64,000 nt of DNA from Poriferisodalis sp965262965. GTDB lineage: Bacteria > Actinomycetota > Acidimicrobiia > Acidimicrobiales > Poriferisodalaceae. Shown piece by piece: positions 9,057 to 17,354 of this stretch. The first letter of the stretch is position 1; each line of letters begins with the position of its first letter. Position numbers and translations under genes: made by a program. Under the pieces are notes generated by a model. The model made no database searches. It had not been told where the DNA came from and saw only the letters and a list, made by a program, of their open reading frames with translations. The DNA is taken from NCBI RefSeq assembly GCF_965262965.1, contig NZ_OZ253573.1:806001-870000 (forward strand). The letters are read 5' to 3'.

Positions 9057-10277
9057 TCAGTTCAGGATGCGAAGGGGCACGCTTCGGGGGCCGCGCACAG
9101 GTCCAACCGAGAACGTGACCTCTTCAGGGTCGACAGCGAGCTCGAAGCACGGGTAGCGCTCCAGCCAGGTACTCAAGCCGACTCGGAGCTCCATGCGGGC
9201 CAGATTCGATCCCAAGCAACGGTGCACGCCCACGCCGAACGCCATGTGGCGGTTGTCTTCACGGTCGAGAACCAGTTCGTCGGGGCGGTCGAAGTGCCCG
9301 GGATCCCGGTTCGCCGACGGGTAGGACAGCAGCACTCGTCGCCCCTCACCCACGGGACAGCCGGCAACTTCGGCGTCCTCGGTGATGTAGCGCGCAATCG
9401 TGACCGGGCTGTACAGCCGCAGGAATTCCTCCACCGCACTCGGAATCAATCCCGGATGTGCAGTCAGCTGCGCAAGGTCCTCGGGGTGCGTGCCGAGATG
9501 CAACAGCATCGAACCCAACGATGACCACGTGGTGTCGATCCCGCCGAGCATCATGATGATCAGCGACCCGATGCGCTCGATCTCGCTGAAGGGTCGAGAT
9601 CCGCCGTCGGGCGATTCGACTTGGGCATTCAGCACAGTGGTAACGAGATCGTCGGGGGCCTTGTCGCCCAATGCGGCTCGGTCACGTAGCTGTGCCGCGA
9701 AGAATTCCTGGACCTCACGTGCGGCGACCCGTGCGACATCGAGATCGGCGAGCCCATCTCGGACTATCGCGGAGACCCAGCGGCGAAAGCTCGGCCCGAC
9801 CTCAGGCGAGACGCCGAACAGGTAGCCCATGACCTCCACGGGCAGAAGCTGGGAATATTCGAGCGCTCCGTCGACGATCTCGCGCCCTGCGGTGGCCTCG
9901 AGAATGCGATTCGCCATCTCGAGGACCGTGGGCTCCAGCTCATCGGTGGCTTTCGGGCTGAACGACGGCAACAAGGCACGTCGGATCGGTCCGTGCTCAG
10001 GTGGATCGAGCGTGATCGGCGGCAGCTTCAAGCCGATGTTGTCGGGATGATTGTCGTTGATGATCGTGATGCGGCTCGAAAACGTGTCGGTATCTCGGGC
10101 GGCCCTGACCACATCGGTGTGGCGGCTCACGAGGTACGCCCCCCAGAATCGCTCAGTCTGAGCGACCGGACACCGCTCACGCAATTCAGCCAGGATCTCC
10201 GGGCTCTTCGCAGCCCACTCCTCGCTCAAGTGATCGAAGTCGGTCGTCCAGTCAGCAACCGGCGGTCGTTCAGTCAC
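9057..10277 (-). CDS. Cytochrome P450 (tandem copy 2)
   Basis: 406-residue P450, a close paralogue of the next gene downstream. It has the I-helix GGIDTT (245-250), ExxR in AVEEFLRLYSP and the heme loop FGVGVHRCLGSNLA with Cys354. The GTG start at 10277 has a good GGAGGAAG ribosome site 4-5 bases upstream, and the protein begins MTERPPVADWTTDFDHL. It is divergent from the SsuD-like monooxygenase, with a 175-base gap that should hold promoters for both directions. Near-identical length and motifs show recent tandem duplication; divergence is concentrated in the substrate-contact half (residues 110-230). Substrate unknown. Confidence 0.94.
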   Translation of the reverse strand: MTERPPVADWTTDFDHLSEEWAAKSPEILAELRERCPVAQTERFWGAYLVSRHTDVVRAARDTDTFSSRITIINDNHPDNIGLKLPPITLDPPEHGPIRRALLPSFSPKATDELEPTVLEMANRILEATAGREIVDGALEYSQLLPVEVMGYLFGVSPEVGPSFRRWVSAIVRDGLADLDVARVAAREVQEFFAAQLRDRAALGDKAPDDLVTTVLNAQVESPDGGSRPFSEIERIGSLIIMMLGGIDTTWSSLGSMLLHLGTHPEDLAQLTAHPGLIPSAVEEFLRLYSPVTIARYITEDAEVAGCPVGEGRRVLLSYPSANRDPGHFDRPDELVLDREDNRHMAFGVGVHRCLGSNLARMELRVGLSTWLERYPCFELAVDPEEVTFSVGPVRGPRSVPLRILN

Positions 10278-10452
10278 GGCTTCCTCCGCCCCCCGACGAC
10301 GAACAGCCCCCGCAACCCGCCGATCCGACTTGGCTGCGATGGTATGCGCAGTTGCCGATCCCGTGCCCGGTTCTTCGCCGTTCGACGGGGCTGGTCTCCT
10401 ATTTCAGCCGTTTCCCGCGGCGCACCGGATTCCGGGCGCGTACCGTGGTGGC

Positions 10453-11625
10453 GTGCCGTTGTCGGTGATCGGGATGATTGGCGTGTCGCCGCCCAAGGAT
10501 GATTCGACGGTGCATGTCATTGAGGGCGGGCTTTCCCGCCAATTCCTCGAAGATTTCAGCAAGGCCCACGATGAGGCCGGCTTCGACTTGGTGCTGGTGG
10601 GCTACACCTCGACGTCGGCCGACGGTTGGTCGGTGGCAACCCACGCCGCCTCGGTCACCGAGCGGCTCGGTTACCTCGTCGCACACCGGCCGGGCTTCGT
10701 CGCCCCCACGCTGGCTGCTCGCAAGGCCGCCACGTTCGACCAGCTCAGTGGCGGCCGCTTTGCGCTGCACATCATCGCCGGGGCCAGCGACAAGGACAAT
10801 CAGCGCGACGGCGACTACCTGCCGAAGGCCGATCGCTATGCCCGAGCCGACGAGTACCTCGAGGTGATGCGCCTGACGTGGACGTCATCTGAGCCGTTCG
10901 ACTACGAGGGCGACTACTACCGCTTCAGCGACGTGCGCCCCGATGTCAGGCCGCTGCAGCAGCCGTCGCCTCCTGTGTTCTTCGGCGGATCGTCGGTCGA
11001 GGCGCTCGAGATGGGTGCCCGCCGCTGTGACGTCTATGCCGTGTACGCCGAGCCGAGGGCCGCTACGGCGGCGCGATTCGACGATTTCCGCGCCAGGGCT
11101 GCCGCATACGGACACACGCCTCAGTTCTCGATCAGCGTGCGGCCCATCCTGGGTGCCACCGAAGGCGAAGCGTGGGACCGTGCACACCGCATCCTCGGGG
11201 GCATCGAAGCCGCCGGCACGGACAAACTGACCGTTGCAGGCAGTCACCGGGGCAAGCCCTACGACCGCGGCGGCGAGCGGATGCTGGCGCATGCTGCGGC
11301 CGCCGACACCCATGACGAGCGGCTGTGGCTCAAGATTGCTGAGGCGACCGGAGCTCCTGGCAACACCTCGTGCCTGGTCGGCACGCCAGAGCAGGTGGCC
11401 GACTCGATCCTGCGCTACTACCGGCTCGGGATACCCGCGGGCGGGGGGACAAGCGACGTGGCCTACGTGCTGATTCGTGGCTTCGACCCGTTCAACGACG
11501 CTGTCGATTTCGGGCGCGAGCTGATCCCGCGCATCAAGGCTGGCGTGGTCGACCTCGATGCTGCGTCAAGCGAGGGCGGAATCGCTGCTGAGCCGGGCGA
11601 GGCAGCCCTGGCCGCTGCCGACTGA
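10453..11625 (+). CDS. LLM class flavin-dependent monooxygenase (alkanesulfonate monooxygenase SsuD-like)
   Basis: About 390 residues from the GTG at 10453, which gives VPLSVIGMIGVSPPK, the first strand of the fold. An upstream ATG at 10330 would add 41 unconvincing residues. It has the SsuD/NtaA signatures AARKAATFDQLSGGRFALHI, FDYEGDYYRF, PLQQPSPPVFFGGSS and a long C-terminal region ending in RELIPRIKAG. This family oxidises alkanesulfonates or related C-S/C-N compounds with FMNH2 and O2. No obvious ribosome site is present, so it may be leaderless or the start may differ. Its stop codon lies at the edge of a 21-base tandem repeat (11619-11689). Confidence 0.85.
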   Translation: MPLSVIGMIGVSPPKDDSTVHVIEGGLSRQFLEDFSKAHDEAGFDLVLVGYTSTSADGWSVATHAASVTERLGYLVAHRPGFVAPTLAARKAATFDQLSGGRFALHIIAGASDKDNQRDGDYLPKADRYARADEYLEVMRLTWTSSEPFDYEGDYYRFSDVRPDVRPLQQPSPPVFFGGSSVEALEMGARRCDVYAVYAEPRAATAARFDDFRARAAAYGHTPQFSISVRPILGATEGEAWDRAHRILGGIEAAGTDKLTVAGSHRGKPYDRGGERMLAHAAAADTHDERLWLKIAEATGAPGNTSCLVGTPEQVADSILRYYRLGIPAGGGTSDVAYVLIRGFDPFNDAVDFGRELIPRIKAGVVDLDAASSEGGIAAEPGEAALAAAD

Positions 11626-11689
11626 GGCATCGGGCCGGCGACAGTGCCATCGGGCAATCCGACAGTGCCATCGAGCAATCCGACAGTGG
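11619..11689 (+). repeat. 21-bp tandem repeat beginning at the stop codon
   Basis: Two near-identical 21-base units at 11639-11659 and 11660-11680 (one difference) begin CGACAGTGCCATCG. They are preceded by a diverged 20-base unit (11619-11638) that contains the TGA of the monooxygenase gene and followed by a partial unit. Each full unit can form a small TGCC/GGCA hairpin with loop ATCG. Confidence 0.75.
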
Positions 11690-11726
11690 ACCAGAAAACG
11701 GACTATCAGTATTCGAGGAGGAACCG

Positions 11727-12518
11727 ATGCTGAACTTAGACCTGTCAGGACGGGTGGCACTCGTCACCGGTGCCAGCAAGGGCATCGGCGAGGCTTCGGT
11801 GAGACTGCTCGCCGACCACGGCGCCGCCGTGGCGTTCTGTGCCCGTGGCGCCGAGGCGGTGGATGCCTTGGCTGCGTACGCGCCGCCGTCAGGATCGGGC
11901 TCGGTGCGGGGCTACACCGCGGACATGGCCGACGCCGAGTCCACGCAGGCGTTCCTGGAAGCCGCCGCGGCCGACGTGGGACTTGGTGACATCCTCGTCA
12001 ACAACGTCGGGGCGTCGCCGTCGCGTAACTTCCTGTACATGTCCGACGACGACTGGGCCGACTTGCATCAGCTCAACTTGATGTCGGCGGTGCGTTGCAC
12101 CCGGTTCTGCCTGCCGCATATGCGCAAGCAGAAATGGGGTCGGGTCATCATGATTGCGACCGGCGCCGCCTTCTCCCCCAATGCTGCGCTCATCGACTAC
12201 GCCGCCACCAAGGCAGCCATGGTTGCCACCGCCAAGGCGCTGGCGGGCAAGTACGGCGCCGACAACGTGCTCACCAACACAGTCATCCCCGGGCTCATCC
12301 GTACCGACATGTGGGAACGTGCGGCCAACGAGATTGCCGAGGCGAACAACACCGATGCCGAGGCCATCTTCGCCCGCAACTCCACCGGGGTGCCCCTGGG
12401 GCGCTACGGCAGCCCCGCAGAAGTCGCCTCGGGCGTGGTGTTCCTGGCCAGCAGTGCCGCCAACTATGTAAACGGCACCTGCTTGACGATCGACGGTGGA
12501 GTCGGCACTCACGTCTGA
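11727..12518 (+). CDS. SDR family oxidoreductase
   Basis: 263-residue short-chain dehydrogenase. It has the cofactor loop TGASKGIGEA, NNVGA, catalytic YAATK and the C-terminal FLASSAANYVNGTCLTIDGGVG typical of classical 3-oxoacyl-ACP-reductase-like SDRs. The position thirteen residues before Tyr is Thr (in IATGAAFSP) instead of the usual Ser. The ATG has a strong GAGGAGG ribosome site. It probably oxidises a hydroxyl group or reduces a ketone in the pathway that includes the downstream acyl-CoA dehydrogenase. Its last two codons (GTC TGA) form the first member of a repeated GTCTGA motif. Confidence 0.92.
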   Translation: MLNLDLSGRVALVTGASKGIGEASVRLLADHGAAVAFCARGAEAVDALAAYAPPSGSGSVRGYTADMADAESTQAFLEAAAADVGLGDILVNNVGASPSRNFLYMSDDDWADLHQLNLMSAVRCTRFCLPHMRKQKWGRVIMIATGAAFSPNAALIDYAATKAAMVATAKALAGKYGADNVLTNTVIPGLIRTDMWERAANEIAEANNTDAEAIFARNSTGVPLGRYGSPAEVASGVVFLASSAANYVNGTCLTIDGGVGTHV

Positions 12519-12580
12519 GCCATCGGCGGTCTGAATCGGCGCAGTCTGAATCGGCGCAGTCTGAGCCGGCGGCGGTCTGA
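12513..12580 (+). repeat. 15-16-bp tandem repeat containing the SDR stop codon
   Basis: GTCTGA recurs at 12513, 12529, 12544, 12559 and 12575 (spacing 16, 15, 15, 16), separated by GGCGCA/GGCGGC-type linkers. The first copy is the last sense codon and stop of the SDR gene. Confidence 0.75.
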
Positions 12581-12700
12581 ACCGGCCAACCCCGCGAAAC
12601 GCGGCCCTGAAAGTCCGTACAGCCACGGGCTAGCTTCATGGCACACGACGGCCCGCTACTTTCTGGGCGCGAATCGCACACGCACGACAGGAGTGAACAG

Positions 12701-13939
12701 ATGGCGCACGCCTACACCGACAAAGGCCTCGAGACACAACAGGCCGTGCAGTCGTTCATGGACGACCACATCTATCCCAACGAGCAGGAGTACCACGAGC
12801 AATACGCAGAGCTCGCTGCGGCGGGAGATGTCCACGCCACGCCGGCGATCATGGAGAAGCTCAAGGCCGCTGCGCGTGAGCGGGGCCTGTGGAACCTGTT
12901 CATTCCGCACCTCGACCCGCAGGCGCCCGGCACCAAGCTGTCGAACCTGGACTACTCGCCGATCTCCGAACAGCTCGGCAAGGTGACGTTCAGCTCCGAA
13001 GCGCTGAATTGCTCTGCGCCCGACACCGGCAACATGGAGATATTGAACCTGTACGGCTCGGAGCGGGTCAAGCAGCAGTATCTGGCCCCGCTGCTCGAGG
13101 GTGAGTTCCGGTCTACGTTCTCGATGACCGAGCCCGAGGTCGCCAGCTCTGACGCTTCCAACATCCGGCTGCGGATCGACCGCGACGGCAACGAGTATGT
13201 GCTCAACGGTCGCAAGTGGTTCTCATCGAATGCGCTGCGGCCCGAGTGCCAAGTGCTGATCGTGATGGGCAAGAACGACCCTGACGGCCCGCGCCATCGC
13301 CAACAGTCCATGATCGTGGTGCCGCGCCATGCCGAGGGCGTCTCGGTGGGACGTGACCCGCTGGTGTTCGGCTACCACGACCGGGGCGGTCACCCAGAGC
13401 TGGTGTACGAGAACGTTCGCGTGCCCGAAGATCACATTCTGGGCGGCGACGGCGAGGGCTTCGCCATCAGCCAGGCCCGTCTGGGCCCGGGCCGCATCCA
13501 CCACTGCATGCGCTCGATCGGCGTGGCCGAGCGGGCGCTGGAGTACATGTGTCGCCGAGCGCTCGAGCGCGAGACCTTCGGCAAGCCCGTCGCCCAGCAG
13601 GGCCTGATCCAGGACTGGATCGCTGAGGCTCGCATCGAGATCGACCAGGCCCGCGAGTACGTGCTGCACGTGGCGCACCTCATGGACACCATCGGCAACA
13701 AGGCTGCGGCTCAGGAGATCTCCGGCATCAAGGTGGCCGTGCCCAACATGGCGCTGAAGGTCATTGACCGCGCCATTCAGGTACACGGTGCTGGCGGCGT
13801 TACCCAGTTCTTCCCGCTGGCCGAGATGTACGCCCACATGCGCACACTGCGGATTGCGGACGGCCCCGACGAGGTCCACAAGATGACCATCGCCCGCCGC
13901 GAACTCCGCCGCCACGATCCCGACTTCAGGATGTCGTAA
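12701..13939 (+). CDS. Acyl-CoA dehydrogenase family protein (ACAD10/11-like)
   Basis: 412-residue flavoprotein dehydrogenase introducing an alpha-beta double bond into an acyl-CoA. The ATG at 12701 follows an AGGAGTG ribosome site; an earlier in-frame ATG at 12638 lacks one. Visible are the FAD/substrate motif FSMTEPEVASSDASNIRL, the Arg-rich RETFGKPVAQQ helix, QVHGAGGVTQFFPLAEMYA and the C-terminal GPDEVHKMTIARRELRR, all typical of the ACAD11 branch. Phosphotransferase partners of this branch occur at 43349 and 49311 in this window. The gene ends inside the first hairpin of the 35-bp array: its TAA is in the hairpin loop. Confidence 0.94.
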   Translation: MAHAYTDKGLETQQAVQSFMDDHIYPNEQEYHEQYAELAAAGDVHATPAIMEKLKAAARERGLWNLFIPHLDPQAPGTKLSNLDYSPISEQLGKVTFSSEALNCSAPDTGNMEILNLYGSERVKQQYLAPLLEGEFRSTFSMTEPEVASSDASNIRLRIDRDGNEYVLNGRKWFSSNALRPECQVLIVMGKNDPDGPRHRQQSMIVVPRHAEGVSVGRDPLVFGYHDRGGHPELVYENVRVPEDHILGGDGEGFAISQARLGPGRIHHCMRSIGVAERALEYMCRRALERETFGKPVAQQGLIQDWIAEARIEIDQAREYVLHVAHLMDTIGNKAAAQEISGIKVAVPNMALKVIDRAIQVHGAGGVTQFFPLAEMYAHMRTLRIADGPDEVHKMTIARRELRRHDPDFRMS

Positions 13940-14050
13940 GACATCCTGAGCATCAGAATCTGCGTATGGCGTAAGTCATACGGAACATCAGAAACAGCGG
14001 ATGGCGTAAGCCATCCGGTACATCAGACACAGAGAATGTCCTAGGACATT
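13927..14050. repeat. Array of four covarying hairpins, exact 35-bp period, between convergent genes
   Basis: Core motif ATGNCNTANGNCAT starts at 13931, 13966, 14001 and 14036, exactly 35 bases apart. Hairpin 1 has arms CAGGATGTC/GACATCCTG with loop GTAA. Hairpin 2 has CGTATGGC/GTCATACG (one G-T pair), loop GTAA. Hairpin 3 has CGGATGGC/GCCATCCG, loop GTAA. Hairpin 4 is the perfect 16-base palindrome 14035-14050 with centre CTAG. The arms differ between units but pairing is kept. The 21-base linkers share CATCAGA (13951, 13986, 14021). The first loop holds the acyl-CoA dehydrogenase stop and the last holds the nitroreductase stop. Confidence 0.9.
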
Positions 14051-14946
14051 TCGAGCCGCTGAGCCAGAGTGTCCAGCGTGCGTCGCACTTCGGCCAACGC
14101 CGTCGATGGATCGCCGCCAGGACCGACCGGCGCGTGCAGGCGCAACCGACTTCCCCCGGGTACCTGCTCGATGTCGAATCGCCAGTGGTCGGATGGCGAG
14201 TCGAGCGATTCGATGGCGGCCCGAACCGCGTCGGGCTTGGCCTTGAGGTCGATCTCATCGACGACACCTGGTCCGCTCTGCGTCTTGGTGCGTCCATAGC
14301 GATCGAAGTAGGCGATGTCGGGGGCTGGGTAGCGTCGCGACGTCGGCTTGAAGTCGGTGCCGATCGTGTAGGCCACCGGGAAGAGGCAAATCTGGGTCAC
14401 GTGGTCCGGCAATTCCAGCAGCTCGGCGACCGCCGGCGCTTCGTTGAGGTACATCGTGGTCCACACCGTCCCCAGGCCTCGGCTTCGGAGCGCGACCATG
14501 AAGCTCCAAGCCGACTGGATCACCGAATCGAACAGCCCAGGCCTTCCGCTCCCGTCATGGCGTCCGAGAATCGTGGGAATGACGAGCGCCGGCGTCCTGG
14601 CAATGTTCTCACCGAGATGACGGGCACCGGTCATCAGTCGTTCGTTCTGGTGGCCGCTGCCCTCGAGCCGCTTCGCCGTCTCGATCACCCACTCGACCCC
14701 GGCCGACAGGTAGAGCTCGGCCAGCCGATCCTTGGTCTGTTGATCTCTGATGATCATCCACCGACGGCTGCCGTTGTTGCCTCCGGTCGGTGCCTGCTCG
14801 GCGACATCGATGCAGTCGAGGATTAATTGATCATCGACCTCCCGGTCGAAGTCGAGGCGTTGGCGGACGCCCCGGGTCGTCATCAGCGCGTGATCGACGA
14901 TCGCTTGGTAGGCGGGAGTGCCCGGTGCGAAGGCCGGCTCAGCCAT
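14041..14946 (-). CDS. Nitroreductase family protein with C-terminal extension
   Basis: About 301 residues from the ATG at 14946 (MAEPAFAPGTPAYQ); a longer frame to 15117 adds 57 low-complexity residues and is not favoured. The nitroreductase core shows RGVRQRLDFDREVDDQLIL, APTGGNNGSRRWMII (FMN-binding) and SRGLGTVWTTMYL. Roughly 90 C-terminal residues after PDIAYFDRYGRTK are not part of the normal fold and end RRTLDTLAQRLEMS; they look like a small added domain, not identified. Such enzymes reduce nitro, quinone or enone groups, or dehydrogenate, using FMN. It converges with the acyl-CoA dehydrogenase; its TAG lies in the fourth array hairpin. Confidence 0.85.
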   Translation of the reverse strand: MAEPAFAPGTPAYQAIVDHALMTTRGVRQRLDFDREVDDQLILDCIDVAEQAPTGGNNGSRRWMIIRDQQTKDRLAELYLSAGVEWVIETAKRLEGSGHQNERLMTGARHLGENIARTPALVIPTILGRHDGSGRPGLFDSVIQSAWSFMVALRSRGLGTVWTTMYLNEAPAVAELLELPDHVTQICLFPVAYTIGTDFKPTSRRYPAPDIAYFDRYGRTKTQSGPGVVDEIDLKAKPDAVRAAIESLDSPSDHWRFDIEQVPGGSRLRLHAPVGPGGDPSTALAEVRRTLDTLAQRLEMS

Positions 14947-15134
14947 CAGCTTCGATGCTCGTTCGACTGAAGATCGCTCGCGTTCATGTCGTCTCGGTCC
15001 GTTTGCCGTGCGTTGACTGCACTCGGCGACCTTGGCCGCGAGGGTAGCCGCGTGGCTCTTTGGGGCTGCCAGCGTGCTCCAGATGGAGATTGAGCACTCC
15101 CGATGACCGAAGCGCACCCAACTAACTTGGCTTC
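14947..15134. promoter_or_regulatory. Divergent intergenic region (nitroreductase / PhyH-like)
   Basis: 188 bases between the divergent nitroreductase and dioxygenase starts must hold promoters for both. I see no clear operator or -10 element that I would trust. Confidence 0.35.
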
Positions 15135-15971
15135 ATGCTCGCCGCAGGCGACGTGGAGTTGTTCGAAGCCGACGGCTTCGTCACGGTCGACTCGCTGATC
15201 GACGCGGACCTGATCGAACCGCTCAAGGAGAGATTCGAGCGGCTTTTTCGGGGCGATTTCGAGACCGGCATCTCCCCAGACGAGGTCAACTGGCTCAGCG
15301 ACCGCAGCGATCCGACCCTGACGCGCCAGATCTGCAATGGCTGGAAGGCGGATCGGCTGATCGCATCGACGGTGCTCGACGCGCGCCTGGGCGAAGCCGT
15401 CGCCGAGCTGGCTGGCTGGCCCGGTGCCCGCATCGTCCAGGACAACGCGCTGTGGAAGCCGCCCGGAGCCCGGTCACTGGGGTTCCACCGCGACAACGCA
15501 TACCTGTCCTGGTACACGCCGACCGAGATGTTCTCGTGCTGGATTGCGTTGGACGACACCGTGGCCGGTGGCGGCACCCTGGAGATAGCACGTGGCTCAC
15601 ACGGCTGGCCGACTGCAGGCGACCTGTTCGGGGAGTTTCATGCCCCCGACGACTACCGGGCTCCGGTCGCGGCAGCCGCCGAGGCCGCAGGCGTCGAGTT
15701 GGACATCGCACCGGTGGAAGTGACCGCGGGAGGCGGGTCATTCCATCACGGCTGGGCTTGGCACGGCTCGGGGCCGAACAATTCCGATCGCCATCGCCGG
15801 GCCCTCGTGCTGCACTGCGCCACCAGCGAAGCCCGGTTCAACCGGGACGGCTTCGGCGAAGGCAACGGACCTATCTACTCCCGCTACGCCCGCCTCACCG
15901 ACGACGAGATGGACGAGAAGCACTTCCCGATCCTGTGGCGCAACGACGGGTACCGCTCCCCCGGCATCTAA
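15135..15971 (+). CDS. Phytanoyl-CoA dioxygenase (PhyH) family protein 1
   Basis: 278-residue Fe(II)/2-oxoglutarate oxygenase-like protein. The iron-binding HxD is in LGFHRDNAYLSW, and the distal His and the Arg that binds 2-oxoglutarate fit HHGWAWHGSGPNNS and DRHRRALVLHC. The body has the typical FSCWIALDDTVAGGGTLEI strand and the ARGSHGW motif. It likely hydroxylates an acyl or small organic substrate. It lies just upstream of the Rieske operon on the same strand (about 60 bases), so it may belong to the same pathway. A second family member is at 47089. Confidence 0.9.
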   Translation: MLAAGDVELFEADGFVTVDSLIDADLIEPLKERFERLFRGDFETGISPDEVNWLSDRSDPTLTRQICNGWKADRLIASTVLDARLGEAVAELAGWPGARIVQDNALWKPPGARSLGFHRDNAYLSWYTPTEMFSCWIALDDTVAGGGTLEIARGSHGWPTAGDLFGEFHAPDDYRAPVAAAAEAAGVELDIAPVEVTAGGGSFHHGWAWHGSGPNNSDRHRRALVLHCATSEARFNRDGFGEGNGPIYSRYARLTDDEMDEKHFPILWRNDGYRSPGI

Positions 15972-16034
15972 CTCGTATCAGCGACTACCCGACGTGACCG
16001 CCTAGCGTCTGCTGTCAGCGACGGAGGGGCGTTG

Positions 16035-17345
16035 ATGGCACTGACAGTGCAGAGTTCGCCTGCAACGAACGACTACCGGCATCTCGTGCAGGACGACCGC
16101 ATTCACGGCAGCCTCTACACCGATCCGGCGGTGTTCGCCGACGAGATGGCGCGCATCTTCACCGACGGCTGGGTGTTTGTGGGCCACGAGTCCGAGGTGC
16201 CGAACATTGGCGACTGGGTTTCTCGGCGACTGGGCACCGAGCCGGTGCTGATGGTGCGCAACCGTGATGACGCCGTCAGCGTCGTGGCGAACCGGTGCGC
16301 GCACCGGGGCACCACCCTGTGCCCGCAGAACGACGGCAACAACCGCAACTTCCGCTGCCCCTACCACGGGTGGACCTACGACCTCGACGGCACGCTGCTA
16401 GGTGTCCCCGGACCCAAGGGCTTCCACAAGGACACCGCCGATCTGGGGCTGGATCGGCCCGGCCAAGTGGACGACTACCGGGGATTCGTGTTCGCCAACC
16501 GCAGCGGCACCGCCGGGCCGCTCAGCGAGCATTTGGGCGCAGGCGGCACCGACCTCATCGACCGCACGGCGAACATGTCGCCGACGGGCAAGGTCCGCTT
16601 GAGAGCCGGCTGGATCGGGCAGCGGATCGACTCGAACTGGAAGATGTGGCCAGAGAGCGACAACGACGGCTACCACCTCAACTTCACGCACGCTTCGATG
16701 GCTCTGGCGGTCCCCGACACGTACTACGACGAGATCGTGATGACCGGTGAGGATGCCTCGGCATCGGCCACACGTGCCTACGACGGGGGTCACATCGAAC
16801 TGGACTTCCGTCGCGGCTACACCTCCGAACTGGCATGGCTCGGCACGACACGCGAGAAGGTCGCCGACTACTGCGAGGCTCTTGAGCAGTCCTACGGCCC
16901 CGAGAAAGCGAAATCCATCCTGTGGGACGGGCCGCCGCACGCTCTGGTGTTCCCCAACCTGTTCCTCGCCGAGATGAACATCGCCCGGATCGAGCCGATC
17001 GCGCCGGGCGTCACAGTGCATCACCACACGCCGCTGCTGGTCGAAGGCACCGACGAGAGCGTGAACCGGCGGCTCGTGCTGCAGTCCGAAGCAGCGATGG
17101 GTCCCGCATCGTTCTTCCTCACCGACGACGCGGTGATCGCCGAGCGCATGCACCGCGCCTTCGAAGGAGCCGTCGTCAGTGACGGCGGATGGATCGACCT
17201 CAGCCGGGGCCTCGAGCGTGAGCACACAGAAGACGGGCAGCGGTGGAGCGACATCACCGACGAGACCACCAACCGCGGCTTCTGGCACCACTACCGCGAC
17301 GTCATGGCCAATGACATCGTGAACAGTCCCGCCAACGGAGACTGA
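16035..17345 (+). CDS. Rieske aromatic ring-hydroxylating dioxygenase, alpha subunit (copy 1)
   Basis: 436-residue catalytic subunit. The Rieske [2Fe-2S] ligands are Cys88, His90, Cys108 and His111 in CAHRGTTLCPQ...RCPYHGW. The mononuclear iron site is in WKMWPESDNDGYHLNFTH (bridging Asp, two His) with a later C-terminal carboxylate. The ATG at 16035 follows GGAGGGG; the preceding TTG is in frame but less likely. The gene is followed after 9 bases by its beta subunit, and the pair is repeated immediately downstream. No ferredoxin or reductase gene is near, so electrons come from a partner encoded elsewhere. Substrate unknown; aromatic acid or cyclic compounds are plausible. Confidence 0.95.
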   Translation: MALTVQSSPATNDYRHLVQDDRIHGSLYTDPAVFADEMARIFTDGWVFVGHESEVPNIGDWVSRRLGTEPVLMVRNRDDAVSVVANRCAHRGTTLCPQNDGNNRNFRCPYHGWTYDLDGTLLGVPGPKGFHKDTADLGLDRPGQVDDYRGFVFANRSGTAGPLSEHLGAGGTDLIDRTANMSPTGKVRLRAGWIGQRIDSNWKMWPESDNDGYHLNFTHASMALAVPDTYYDEIVMTGEDASASATRAYDGGHIELDFRRGYTSELAWLGTTREKVADYCEALEQSYGPEKAKSILWDGPPHALVFPNLFLAEMNIARIEPIAPGVTVHHHTPLLVEGTDESVNRRLVLQSEAAMGPASFFLTDDAVIAERMHRAFEGAVVSDGGWIDLSRGLEREHTEDGQRWSDITDETTNRGFWHHYRDVMANDIVNSPANGD

Positions 17346-17354
17346 ACTGCCGCT

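Noticed and set aside
13927..14050. CRISPR array
   Set aside because: Only four units; the units are individually palindromic with changed arms, the linkers are conserved rather than unique, and no cas genes are present.
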